Shown here piece by piece: positions 24,001 to 34,740 of a DNA stretch of 64,000 nucleotides. The translations under genes and the position numbers were made by a program. Every line of letters starts with the position of its first letter. Within the stretch, counting starts at the first letter, position 1. This DNA comes from Caenorhabditis remanei (taxonomy: Eukaryota; Nematoda; Chromadorea; Rhabditida; Rhabditidae): positions 16,072,879 through 16,136,878 of the forward strand of contig NC_071329.1 of NCBI RefSeq assembly GCF_010183535.1, written 5' to 3'. The notes below the pieces were generated by a model. The model was not told the origin of the DNA. It was given only the letters and a program-made list of their open reading frames with translations, and did no database searches.

Positions 24001-27000
24001 AAAACCCATAGGTTAGCAGGTATTGACATTTTAGTCAATAAACCAGCAAATCATTACATGGAGGGTAAGTTCCCATAGGTTTTAGTAAACCATAATATGG
24101 AGACCAGTAAAAACCCATAGGTTTTAGTAAACCATAATATGGAACCAGTAAAAACCCATAGGTTTTAGTAAACCATAATATGGAGACCAGTAAAAACCCA
24201 TAGGTTAGCAGGTATTGACATTTTAGTCAATAAACCAGCAAATCATTACATGGAGGGTAAGTTCCCATAGGTTTTAGTAAACCATAATATGGAGACCATT
24301 AGAAACCCATAGGTTAGCAGGTATTGACATTTTAGTCAATAAACCAGCAAATCATTACATGGAGGGTAAGTTCCCATAGGTTTTAGTAAACCGTAATATG
24401 GAGACCAGTAGAAACCCATAGGTTTTAGTAAACCATAATATGGAGACCAGTAAAAACCCATAGGTTAGCAGGTATTGACATTTCAGTCAATAAACCAGCA
24501 AATCATTACATGGAGGGTAAGTTCCCATAGGTTTTAGTAAACCATAATATGGAGACCATTAGAAACCCATAGGTTAGCAGGTATTGACATTTTAGTCAAT
24601 AAACCAGCAAATCATTACATGGAGGGTAAGTTCCCATAGGTTTTAGTAAACCATAATATGGAGACCAGTAAAAACCCATAGGTTTTAGTAAACCATAATA
24701 TGGAGACCAGTAAAAACCCATAGGTTTTAGTAAACCATAATATGGAGACCAGTAAAAACCCATAGGTTAGCAGGTATTGACATTTTAGTCAATAAACCAG
24801 CAAATCATTACATGGAGGGTAAGTTCCCATAGGTTTTAGTAAGCCATAATATGGAGACCAGTAAAAACCCATAGGTTTTAGTAAACCATAATATGGAGAC
24901 CAGTAAAAACCCATAGGTTTTAGTAAACCATAATATGGAGACCAGTAAAAACCCATAGGTTAGCAGGTATTGACATTTTAGTCAATAAACCAGCAAATCA
25001 TTACATGGAGGGTAAGTTCCCATAGGTTTTAGTAAACCATAATATGGAGACCAGTAAAAACCCATAGGTTTTAGTAAACCATAATATGGAGACCAGTAAA
25101 AACCCATAGGTTTTAGTAAACCATAATATGGAGACCAGTAAAAACCCATAGGTTTTAGTAAACCATAATATGGAGACCAGTAGAAACCCATAGGTTTTAG
25201 TAAACCATAATATGGAGACCAGTAAAAACCCATAGGTTTTAGTAAACCATAATATGGAGACCAGTAAAAACCCATAGGTTTTAGTAAACCATAATATGGA
25301 GACCAGTAAAAACCCATAGGTTTTAGTAAACCATAATATGGAGACCAGTAGAAACCCATAGGTTAGCAGGTATTGACATTTTAGTCAATAAACCAGCAAA
25401 TCATTACATGGAGGGTAAGTTCCCATAGGTTTTAGTAAACCATAATATGGAGACCAGTAAAAACCCATAGGTTTTAGTAAACCATAATATGGAGACCAGT
25501 AAAAACCCATAGGTTAGCAGGTATTGACATTTTAGTCAATAAACCAGCAAATCATTACATGGAGGGTAAGTTCCCATAGGTTTTAGTAAACCATAATATG
25601 GAGACCAGTAAAAACCCATAGGTTTTAGTAAACCATAATATGGAGACCAGTAAAAACCCATAGGTTTTAGTAAACCATAATATGGAGACCAGTAAAAACC
25701 CATAGGTTAGCAGGTATTGACATTTTAGTCAATAAACCAGCAAATCATTACATGGAGGGTAAGTTCCCATAGGTTTTAGTAAACCATAATATGGAGACCA
25801 GTAAAAACCCATAGGTTTTAGTAAACCATAATATGGAGACCAGTAAAAACCCATAGGTTTTAGTAAACCATAATATGGAGACCAGTAAAAACCCATAGGT
25901 TAGCAGGTATTGACATTTTAGTCAATAAACCAGCAAATCATTACATGGAGGGTAAGTTCCCATAGGTTTTAGTAAACCATAATATGGAGACCAGTAAAAA
26001 CCCATAGGTTTTAGTAAACCATAATATGGAGACCAGTAAAAACCCATAGGTTTTAGTAAACCATAATATGGAGACCAGTAAAAACCCATAGGTTTTAGTA
26101 AACCATAGTATGGAGACCAGTAAAAACCCATAGGTTAGCAGGTATTGACATTTTAGTCAATAAACCAGCAAATCATTACATGGAGGGTAAGTTCCCATAG
26201 GTTTTAGTAAACCATAATATGGAGACCAGTAAAAACCCATAGGTTTTAGTAAACCATAATATGGAGACCAGTAAAAACCCATAGGTTTTAGTAAACCATA
26301 ATATGGAGACCAGTAAAAACCCATAGGTTTTAGTAAACCATAATATGGAGACCAGTAAAAACCCATAGGTTTTAGTAAACCATAATATGGAGACCAGTAA
26401 AAACCCATAGGTTTTAGTAAACCATAATATGGAGACCAGTAAAAACCCATAGGTTAGCAGGTATTGACATTTTAGTCAATAAACCAGCAAATCATTACAT
26501 GGAGGGTAAGTTCCCATAGGTTTTAGTAAACCATAATATGGAGACCAGTAAAAACCCATAGGTTTTAGTAAACCATAATATGGAGACCAGTAAAAACCCA
26601 TAGGTTTTAGTAAACCATAATATGGAGACCAGTAAAAACCCATAGGTTAGCAGGTATTGACATTTTAGTCAATAAACCAGCAAATCATTACATGGAGGGT
26701 AAGTTCCCATAGGTTTTAGTAAACCATAATATGGAGACCAGTAAAAACCCATAGGTTTTAGTAAACCATAATATGGAGACCAGTAAAAACCCATAGGTTT
26801 TAGTAAACCATAATATGGAGACCAGTAAAAACCCATAGGTTTTAGTAAACCATAGTATGGAGACCAGTAAAAACCCATAGGTTAGCAGGTATTGACATTT
26901 TAGTCAATAAACCAGCAAATCATTACATGGAGGGTAAGTTCCCATAGGTTTTAGTAAACCATAATATGGAGACCAGTAAAAACCCATAGGTTTTAGTAAA

Positions 27001-28735
27001 CCATAATATGGAACCAGTAAAAACCCATAGGTTTTAGTAAACCATAATATGGAGACCAGTAAAAACCCATAGGTTAGCAGGTATTGACATTTTAGTCAAT
27101 AAACCAGCAAATCATTACATGGAGGGTAAGTTCCCATAGGTTTTAGTAAACCGTAATATGGAACCAGTAAAAACCCATAGGTTTTAGTAAACCATAATAT
27201 GGAGACCAGTAAAAACCCATAGGTTAGCAGGTATTGACATTTCAGTCAATAAACCAGCAAATCATTACATGGAGGGTAAGTTCCCATAGGTTTTAGTAAA
27301 CCGTAATATGGAGACCAGTAAAAACCCATAGGTTTTAGTAAACCATAATATGGAGACCAGTAAAAACCCATAGGTTAGCAGGTATTGACATTTTAGTCAA
27401 TAAACCAGCAAATCATTACATAGAGGGTAAGTTCCCATAGGTTTTAGTAAACCGTAATATGGAGACCAGTAGAAACCCATAGGTTTTAGTAAACCATAAT
27501 ATGGAGACCAGTAAAAACCCATAGGTTAGCAGGTATTGACATTTCAGTCAATAAACCAGCAAATCATTACATGGAGGGTAAGTTCCCATAGGTTTTAGTA
27601 AACCATAATATGGAGACCATTAGAAACCCATAGGTTAGCAGGTATTGACATTTTAGTCAATAAACCAGCAAATCATTACATGGAGGGTAAGTTCCCATAG
27701 GTTTTAGTAAACCATAATATGGAGACCAGTAAAAACCCATAGGTTTTAGTAAACCATAATATGGAGACCAGTAAAAACCCATAGGTTTTAGTAAACCATA
27801 ATATGGAGACCAGTAAAAACCCATAGGTTAGCAGGTATTGACATTTTAGTCAATAAACCAGCAAATCATTACATGGAGGGTAAGTTCCCATAGGTTTTAG
27901 TAAGCCATAATATGGAGACCAGTAAAAACCCATAGGTTTTAGTAAACCATAATATGGAGACCAGTAAAAACCCATAGGTTTTAGTAAACCATAATATGGA
28001 GACCAGTAAAAACCCATAGGTTAGCAGGTATTGACATTTTAGTCAATAAACCAGCAAATCATTACATGGAGGGTAAGTTCCCATAGGTTTTAGTAAGCCA
28101 TAATATGGAGACCAGTAAAAACCCATAGGTTTTAGTAAACCATAATATGGAGACCAGTAAAAACCCATAGGTTTTAGTAAACCATAATATGGAGACCATT
28201 AGAAACCCATAGGTTAGCAGGTATTGACATTTTAGTCAATAAACCAGCAAATCATTACATGGAGGGTAAGTTCCCATAGGTTTTAGTAAACCATAATATG
28301 GAGACCAGTAAAAACCCATAGGTTTTAGTAAACCATAATATGGAGACCAGTAAAAACCCATAGGTTTTAGTAAACCATAATATGGAGACCAGTAAAAACC
28401 CATAGGTTAGCAGGTATTGACATTTTAGTCAATAAACCAGCAAATCATTACATGGAGGGTAAGTTCCCATAGGTTTTAGTAAGCCATAATATGGAGACCA
28501 GTAAAAACCCATAGGTTTTAGTAAACCATAATATGGAGACCAGTAGAAACCCATAGGTTTTAGTAAACCATAATATGGAGACCAGTAAAAACCCATAGGT
28601 TAGCAGGTATTGACATTTTAGTCAATAAACCAGCAAATCATTACATGGAGGGTAACTTCCCATAGGTTTTAGTAAACCATAATATGGAGACCATTAGAAA
28701 CCCATAGGTTTTAGTTAATAACATTATGGAGACTA
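21076..28735. repeat. 7.6-kb higher-order satellite of 67-bp A and 42-bp B units
   Basis: The B unit starts GGTTTTAGTAAACCATAATA and ends ACCCATA (42 bp). The A unit starts GGTTAGCAGGTATTGACATT, contains CATTACATGGAGGGTAAGTT and ends CCCATA (67 bp). The order is A followed by one to eight B units, repeated. I count about 40 A units by eye; the remaining length implies roughly 115 B units. Most copies differ at few or no positions, so the array is strongly homogenised. Marker variants (ATAGTATGG, ATGGAACCAG, CCGTAATATGG, GACCATTAGAAA, TAAGCCATA, CATTTCAGTC) are shared between distant blocks. The last unit degenerates near 28700. Confidence 0.95.
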
Positions 28736-28825
28736 ATAGATTCCCATAAGTTTGCAAGGACTAGTTTAGATATCAGCAAACCATATTATGGAGGAAGTAC
28801 CCATAACCTTGCGGGGAATAAACTT

Positions 28826-28867
28826 CACAAGCAAACGTACCAATTCGGAGTAAATTCCAACAAAAAC
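28826..28867. repeat. right terminal repeat of the satellite-founding MITE
   Basis: ACAAGCAAACGTACC followed by AATTCCAACAAAAAC is a diverged copy of the right end of the MITE at 20441-20778. It closes the array on its right side. No matching left end is seen before 21076. Confidence 0.7.
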
Positions 28868-29000
28868 TCTCTCACGTACAACCACCCACACTATAAGCGA
28901 ATTGGAAGTACCTGAAATTTTACTGATAACAACTTCCGGCGGCGACTAGTGCTCGTCTTGAGTAAGTTTTTTCGTATTTTTTGTAATGTCTCTAAAAATT
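28868..29000. repeat. dispersed repeat, copy 2
   Basis: CTCACGTACAACCACCCACA, CTATAAGCGAAT and TTTTACTGATAACAA match the order seen at 12228-12350. It starts exactly where the MITE end stops. Confidence 0.65.
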
Positions 29001-29304
29001 CCATCAATGGAGAACTCCAAAACATGACGGCTTTATTATTATGAATCAACGCAATATCCCGAGGAAAAGAGAAAATTCTCCTGGAGGCAGGTCTGAAAAT
29101 CAGATTGAAGGAAGTTATGAGATGTCAAAGTGCCAAAAATCGCTCCTCTTGGTGCATTTTTAATGTTGAAATTTTGAATTTCAAAGAATTTGACGTTCAT
29201 TTTCTGTTTATTTTTGCAAGACCTCCCTTTTCTGAATATAAGACGTGAGACCCTATAATGAAGAGTGTCTTCAAGATAAAGATCCGGGAGATTTTGTTTA
29301 TTTC

Positions 29305-30201
29305 ATGATGTTGACAATTACAATCAAGCAGTCACCTTTCAGATACGCGGTATGATCTCAAATACATTGCTTCGCTAGACTAGAAGATTTTCAGATATGG
29401 CTATTCTTGTGTATGCTTTCAAGAACTGTCTTGTGGTCTTTGATTGTTGTAATCTATTACAATGAAAGGTGAGTCCAATTATTATTTTATGGAATCTTAC
29501 TGTACTTGATACAGAACCGGAGAGAACTATAATTTCAATGCAGCAGATTATTATGTTAGAGACAACTTCGAAAACCTTATGTGGTGTGATGTGAGTGATT
29601 TTTTTTCAAATATTAGCTCAACACAGTTGTTACAACTGCGCTCCACCGAAATCTCTCAATTTCGCCCGCATTTTTCTTCAGTTTCGATAGAGCGCGGTTG
29701 TAAGAAGAGTGCCGTGCTAATAGAACAATCTTTTTATTCCAGCTTTTCACATCATTTCATGTGATTCTCGCATGCTCCATGTTGTGTTTCTCATCTACAA
29801 AATGCGCAAAAAGATATATGATTTTTTTTCACATTCAGGTGAGTTTCAGAGTGAAATAATGAAATCAGTTTTAAATAATTTCCAGATAATTATGGCAATT
29901 AGTATGACAGTTTATTCCTATTTCCCATTAATCACTGGTGTCGAAGCAGGCGCGGTCAACTTTCATCAGAAGCAGTTTTGTTAGTTTTTTAGTTTTTCAT
30001 CAAAATTGAAATTGAAATGTTTGGTTTTTTTCAGTCACAGCACACCTTCGATACACTCTTTATTACCCAGCCCTATTAATCAACTACCTCGTTTGCACAT
30101 ACTTCTTCCGAAAAGCTGTGTAAGTTCAAAAGCAGTTCGAGATGTTTCCAGATTAATATTTTTCCAGGCGTTATCATCGGAGAATGTTTTATAAAAAATG
30201 A
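29305..30201 (+). CDS. unrecognised four-TM membrane protein, 167 residues
   Basis: Seven exons: 29305-29349, 29395-29468, 29515-29590, 29743-29838, 29886-29979, 30035-30119, 30168-30201. Every phase agrees and AATAAA follows near 30236, which supports a real gene despite no recognised family. The product starts MMLTITIKQSPFRYA, then has four hydrophobic stretches at about residues 15-35, 64-82, 97-116 and 132-151. A polar loop follows TM1 (NERTGENYNFNAADYYVRDN), and a basic tail (RYHRRMFYKK) ends the protein. The donor of exon 5 (TTTT|GTTAGT) is the least certain junction; an alternative at ACTG|GTGTCG would shorten the loop before TM4 and keep the frame. A PAL-E MITE lies in intron 3. The function is unknown; four TM segments and a cytosolic basic tail do not decide it. 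Confidence 0.65.
29608..29712. mobile_element. PAL-E small MITE in intron 3
   Basis: ATTAGCTCAACACAGTTG...CTGCGCTCCACCGAAAT left, TCGATAGAGCGCGGTTGTAAG right. Confidence 0.7.
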
Positions 30202-31284
30202 TCTGTTCTATAAACACTGAAATCTTTTTTTCTAAATAAATTTGTTTTGTTGTGAAGAATAGAACTTTAAGGTATAATAATGTTTCCAAATAAGGAAGGG
30301 TATCAAAATAAGTTAATTTATTTCCGCGAAATCACATTCCCTGAAGCGAGACGTTTTTTTTGAGCCGTTGATGACCCAGGGAAACCGGAAAAAGTCGGTT
30401 AAAAACCGGATCTTTCTTAACTCTCTGTGTTTCCGTATGATTACTTGTATTTCATTATCTGACTTTTACTTCTTATGAAATCACGGAAATTACAACAAAC
30501 TTTTATTCTGTGAAAGTCCCGAAAACAGCGGTTCTGGGAAGGCTTACGACCGGAAATTGATGTCGAAAATGACAATAATCAACTGTACATAAATGTCTGA
30601 ACGCTGACGAAGATCTAGATAAAGGTTCTCATCTCAGTCTCCTCTTACGTAGTCTCGTTCAGGCGCTTCTTCAAGAAACTGAATGCTGGAAACCCCATTT
30701 CATATAAATGAGAACTTTTGTTTGACAGAAATCCAGGAAACACAGCTGTGCACAGTGTCATTTTTAGTTCATATGAATTTAAATTATTTTCTCGATTTCC
30801 CCGCGAAACCGGAAGTCTAGTGAAGCGCGTTTGCACACCACTTGGCAGGTTGAGTCGCCGCTCAGCCAAATCGCGTGCTTTTAACGTGGACGAACGATAG
30901 GCAGTTCTTCCATTTTTCTCGTTTTTTTCGTTTAAACCTCGCACAAGGAATATCATATTCATGAGAAACAGGAAAAATACACATTTTCAACACACAAAAA
31001 ACTTGGATAACTAATTTTGAATTTCGCGTTAATTTTCCGCAATTTTTTTAGAGCACAGATGCTTCATATGGACTTTCTATGACGACAATCTTTGTTGTGG
31101 GGTAAGTCTGAATGGAGATATAGATAAAAGTTTGCTTCTCGATTCCTTTCCCGATATTTGGCAGTTATTCAAATCTTTATGAGAACAAGTTTTGAAATGG
31201 ATCTGGAAGAACACATGAAAACTGTTTATGGTGAGATGTTGTATAAATCCGCTTATACATCATCTATACTCATTCCTTTCCAAT
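30202..31284. other. intergenic with a dispersed repeat
   Basis: 30202-30760 has nothing identifiable apart from a polyadenylation signal near 30236. 30760-31085 is a dispersed repeat (separate entry). 31086-31284 is the 5' flank of the next gene and keeps similarity to the same position before copy 3 (ATGAGAACAAG.TTTGAA). Confidence 0.55.
30760..31085. repeat. dispersed repeat, copy 1
   Basis: Shares long near-identical runs with 38560-38825: GAAGTCTAGTGAAGCGCG, GGCAGGTTGAGTCGCCGCTC, AGCCAAATCGCGTGCTT, AAACCTCGCACAA and TGAATTTCGCG. No inverted repeats seen. Confidence 0.75.
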
Positions 31285-33375
31285 ATGCATTATCGTTTCC
31301 AGACACGAAACTCAATTTATCCCAGGATTTTCTTATTTCCGGGTACCTGGTTAACCACATTTCTCATAGTGTTATACTACTGGGAGTATATTAACTTTAA
31401 TCCAATGAAGTAGGTCTTTTTTGGCTATTGGATATAATTTTAATTTTAATTCCAAATTCCAGAGTTCCATATCCACCAGCTAAAATATCGTTTCATACTA
31501 CCAAAAAATACTTATCTAGCAATTTAGCTGCTGGTCACCATTTAGGAAACAACATTTTTGAGTTGGCCGCTTTGTATGGATTATCGAAACGGTTGAAGAG
31601 GATTCCTTTGTTTTTCATTGAAACCGATTATCATCTGCGGATGAAAGGATACGTGGAGAATGTGATGCCTGGGTTGATGGCACAGTTTTTAGTGGTCAAT
31701 GGGAGTGTAAGTGCTTTTTTTTCTTTATTTTGTGTTTGAAGGTAATGAGATGTGACTTCAGGTTCCCGGGAAGATAAGAAAAACAAAATTTCATCAGAAA
31801 TGTTGTACTTTTGATAATCCGAAGAGACTGGAGAAAATTGAAGACGAGTATTTACACTTGTCTGGGGAATTGTATCAGGTACATGTAGGTCTAGAAACTT
31901 GCAGTACAACTTGGCTATTTTCAGTTGAAAATTACCAAGAGGGTGTTACGGTATCTCTGATAGAGATCAAAAGTAGAGCTTTATTTTAGTAGTTGACAAC
32001 CTTTTTGTACAGACACTCCCTAGCAAGTTACATATCGACAAAGTAATTTCTCCCTCAAATTGTCCTACTTCAGTGCAAAAAAGAGTGATTTTTGAGCTGT
32101 CTCCTTAAAATGATCATAACTCTCTAGAGAGTGTCCGTACAAAAAAGTTGTCAACGACAAAAATAAAGCTCTACCTTTGTTCTATATGATCCATTAAAAA
32201 TTTTACTTTGTGGGACAATCAGTAATACCTTAACATCCTCACAAAGTTGGTCATTTTTAGCTAAAAAAGGCCAAACAATCGTAAAATAAATTCAGAGCTG
32301 GAAATACTTCCACGACATGCGAGTTACTCTCAGAGATTTTCTCGCTTTTCCAGACTTCGGAAAATTTGAAAATCTACCGAAATCTGATGAAAACACTCAT
32401 GTGTATGTTCTATTCTCCTTTTAAAAAGTAACAGTATGACGTTCCAGAACTTGTGTACATACGAGACGAAGTGACTTCATTGAGAAGGGATTCTACTCTT
32501 CTGATCCCATTTTTATCAGAAATGCGGTGACTTATCTGAATGAGAAAAGCGGTAAGGCGCCAAAACTCAAAATTCAAATTTTTTGAATTTTTTGAATTTT
32601 TTTCTTACGAAAAAGTCAAATTAATAATAAGAAGAAATTTTGAAAAATCATCATATTTTCACATTTTCAATGAAAAATTTCAAAAAATTCTTCAGCAAAT
32701 GACAAAACGAAGAGTCGAAAATTTGTTATTTTCGGAGATGATCAGCAGTTTATGAAGTCAATTTTCAGCGATAATCTTCAAAAATCACAGGTGATTTTAT
32801 AAATTTGACGATAATTATCATAAAACAGAAATTTCAGACAGATTACTTTGTATCAGAAAACCAGCCGTCTGATGACCTGATATATTCTAAATACAACTGT
32901 GATAGAGTGCTAATTAGTGGTAATTAGAGAACTCAGTTCCATTTTTTCAAGTAGATACAATTAGCACGGCACGCTTCTTACAACCGCGCTCTACCGAAAC
33001 CAAAGAAAATAGTGTGCCAAATTGAGAGACTCAGAGAAAAAGATACATTTTTCAAGGGCATTTCGGTGAAGCGCAGTTGTAAGAACCGTGCCGAGCTAAT
33101 TGGCTAGAAATCAATTTCTAGCCAACGGGCTCAATTCCAGCTTCTCGCTCCACTTTTGGTTTCTGGATGGGCTATTTGTCCAAAGGAAATGCAGTATACC
33201 ATATGGATATCACTCACGAAAACAAGGAGTTTTATGTAAGAAGTCACTCGATCCGTCACGTCACAATGTTGTTTTTCAGAGATCTCACTCTTTCAATTCC
33301 AATGATTTCTTCCCTCTTTCTTGGATTACATTGGACTTTGCAAGTGCTGATAACAAAACAGTTGTTGAGAGATAA
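31285..33375 (+). CDS. GT11-like (alpha-1,2-fucosyltransferase family) protein, copy 2
   Basis: Nine exons: 31285-31409, 31463-31706, 31762-31878, 32296-32402, 32448-32551, 32696-32790, 32838-32919, 33141-33235, 33280-33375; phases agree, 354 residues. A signal anchor (TWLTTFLIVLYYW) sits at about residues 22-34. GT11 marks: GNNIFELAALYG near 70, HTRRSDF (202-208), FGDD (245-248), STFGFWMGYLSKGN from 295. Very similar to copy 3, with which it forms a direct tandem pair; copy 1 is more distant. Exon 6 is 12 bp shorter than in the other copies. MITEs sit in introns 3 and 7; the one in intron 3 ends about 10 bp before the acceptor. Expected role: transfer of fucose to glycans in the Golgi; acceptor unknown. 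The start is the least certain part, because copies 1 and 3 have shorter N-termini. Confidence 0.82.
31905..32285. mobile_element. PAL-B element in intron 3 of copy 2
   Basis: Arms mirror AGAGCTTTATTTTAGTAGTTG / CAACGACAAAAATAAAGCTCT and CTCCCTAGCAAGTTAC / TAACTCTCTAGAGAG. Confidence 0.7.
32956..33100. mobile_element. PAL-E MITE, complete, in intron 7 of copy 2
   Basis: ATTAGCACGGCACGCTTCTT and AAGAACCGTGCCGAGCTAAT are inverted ends of a 145-bp element; this is the best copy in the window. Confidence 0.8.
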
Positions 33376-34740
33376 ATTCGTTTTTTATTTTCAATTTTTT
33401 TGTTGAATGTTCGTGCCATATGTCATATTAATGGTCTGATGAAGGAGTAGATTTTCAAATTTCCTTCCAACGTTTATGAATTTGTTCGAAAGAATTATCT
33501 GATGCGGTAGATCTCCGCAAAACTGAATTGATAGTCGGAAAATGCAATCGTTATAGTATTATAGGTGTGCCACTTTCATTTCTTGTTTAATAATTTTGCG
33601 CATTTTTTCAAAAAACGAAAAAAAAAATTTGATAGATCTCGTATTTTCATTATCACGGTAAACAATAACACAATAAAAAGTACAAACAGTGTTTTTGCTA
33701 GTTTTTTGGGGGGTATTTGAGTTTAGAACTCGGAAGAATAGAACTGCGACAAAATAAAACTGTGAAAATATAGAACTGACTAAAATAGAACTGAACAAAG
33801 TGGAACTACGAAAAAATGGAACTGCTACAAAACAGAACACGACAAAATAGAACTGAACACAATGGAACTGCTACAAAATAGAACTGTTACAAAATAGAAC
33901 TCTAGTTCGAAGGGAGCGCGTTTGCATTTTTTTGCAAAAATTCAATTTATTTTTGACTTTTCTCAAATAAATTCATTTTTTCATCGACTAATTGTTAAAA
34001 TTGAAAAAAAAGTCGTTATAATTCTTCTAAAAAGTCACGAATGCAAACGCGCTCCATTCGAACTAGAGTTCTATTTTGTAACAGTTCTATTTTGTAGCAG
34101 TTCCATTGTGTTCAGTTCTATTTTGTTGAGTTCTGTTTTGTTGCGGTTCTAACTTTCACTGTTCCACTTTGTAACAGTTATATTTTTTCCTGTTCTATAT
34201 TTTCACAGTTTTATTTTGTCGCAGTTCTATTCCTCCGAGTTCTAAACTCAAATACCCCCGTTTTTTGATAAAAACAAACTTTATCTTCATTTTTCGCTTT
34301 CTGGAAAGATATTCTACTTTATTATCTATGACTCCCAAAACCAATGAAATTCTGGGGTTTGGATGTGAGGAGTGTTGAACTTTAGGCAGCCTTAGAATAG
34401 TTAAATTTTCCAGAAATCAAAATCAATTGTTAGAAAATCATTCAGAAAACGATCAAAAACACTTGCGTAACATTAAAATCTTAAATAATTTAACCCGCAT
34501 TATAGCACACTGGGAACAAAAAAACAAAAAAGACAAACAATCATGCCGCCTTCCCGAAAGAAAACGAAGATTAAGATCTGTCTTCTCGCCCTCTTTGATC
34601 CTCTTTGATCTCGCCCCTATTATTTTGGCACTTATTAAATGTGGCAGAAAACACATTATGAGAACAAGATTTGAATGGGGGTTATATAGCGTTTTGGGTA
34701 TTTATAAGGAATATATCTCGTTCCTTGGTTCTTCACAAAC
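33376..34740. other. interval between the two tandem GT11-like genes
   Basis: 33376-33700 and 34263-34740 hold no gene; the second part includes the promoter of copy 3. The centre is the array-armed palindrome 33705-34262. Confidence 0.55.
33705..34262. repeat. 558-bp palindrome with tandem-repeat arms
   Basis: Each arm is a run of about 15-16-bp degenerate repeats, TAGAACTGCTACAAAA on the left and TTTTGTAGCAGTTCTA on the right. The arms end outward in GGGGGTATTTGAGTTTAGAA and its mirror. Inward they end in CTAGTTCGAAGGGAGCGCG against CGCGCTCCATTCGAACTAG, around an AT-rich core of about 140 bp. Confidence 0.85.

Noticed and set aside
22323..26878. Minus-strand frames encoding repeated MGFYWSPYYGLLKP
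   Set aside because: The B unit is 42 bp, a multiple of three, so any stop-free frame repeats as 14 residues; the 67-bp A unit always breaks it and no splice logic or promoter supports translation.
21076..28735. CRISPR-like regular array
   Set aside because: The 'spacers' are identical to each other, units abut directly, and the genome is a nematode; it is a satellite.
31158..31394. 78-codon frame overlapping exon 1 of GT11-like copy 2
   Set aside because: It is out of frame with the conserved YYWEYINFNPMK segment and shows no similarity of its own.
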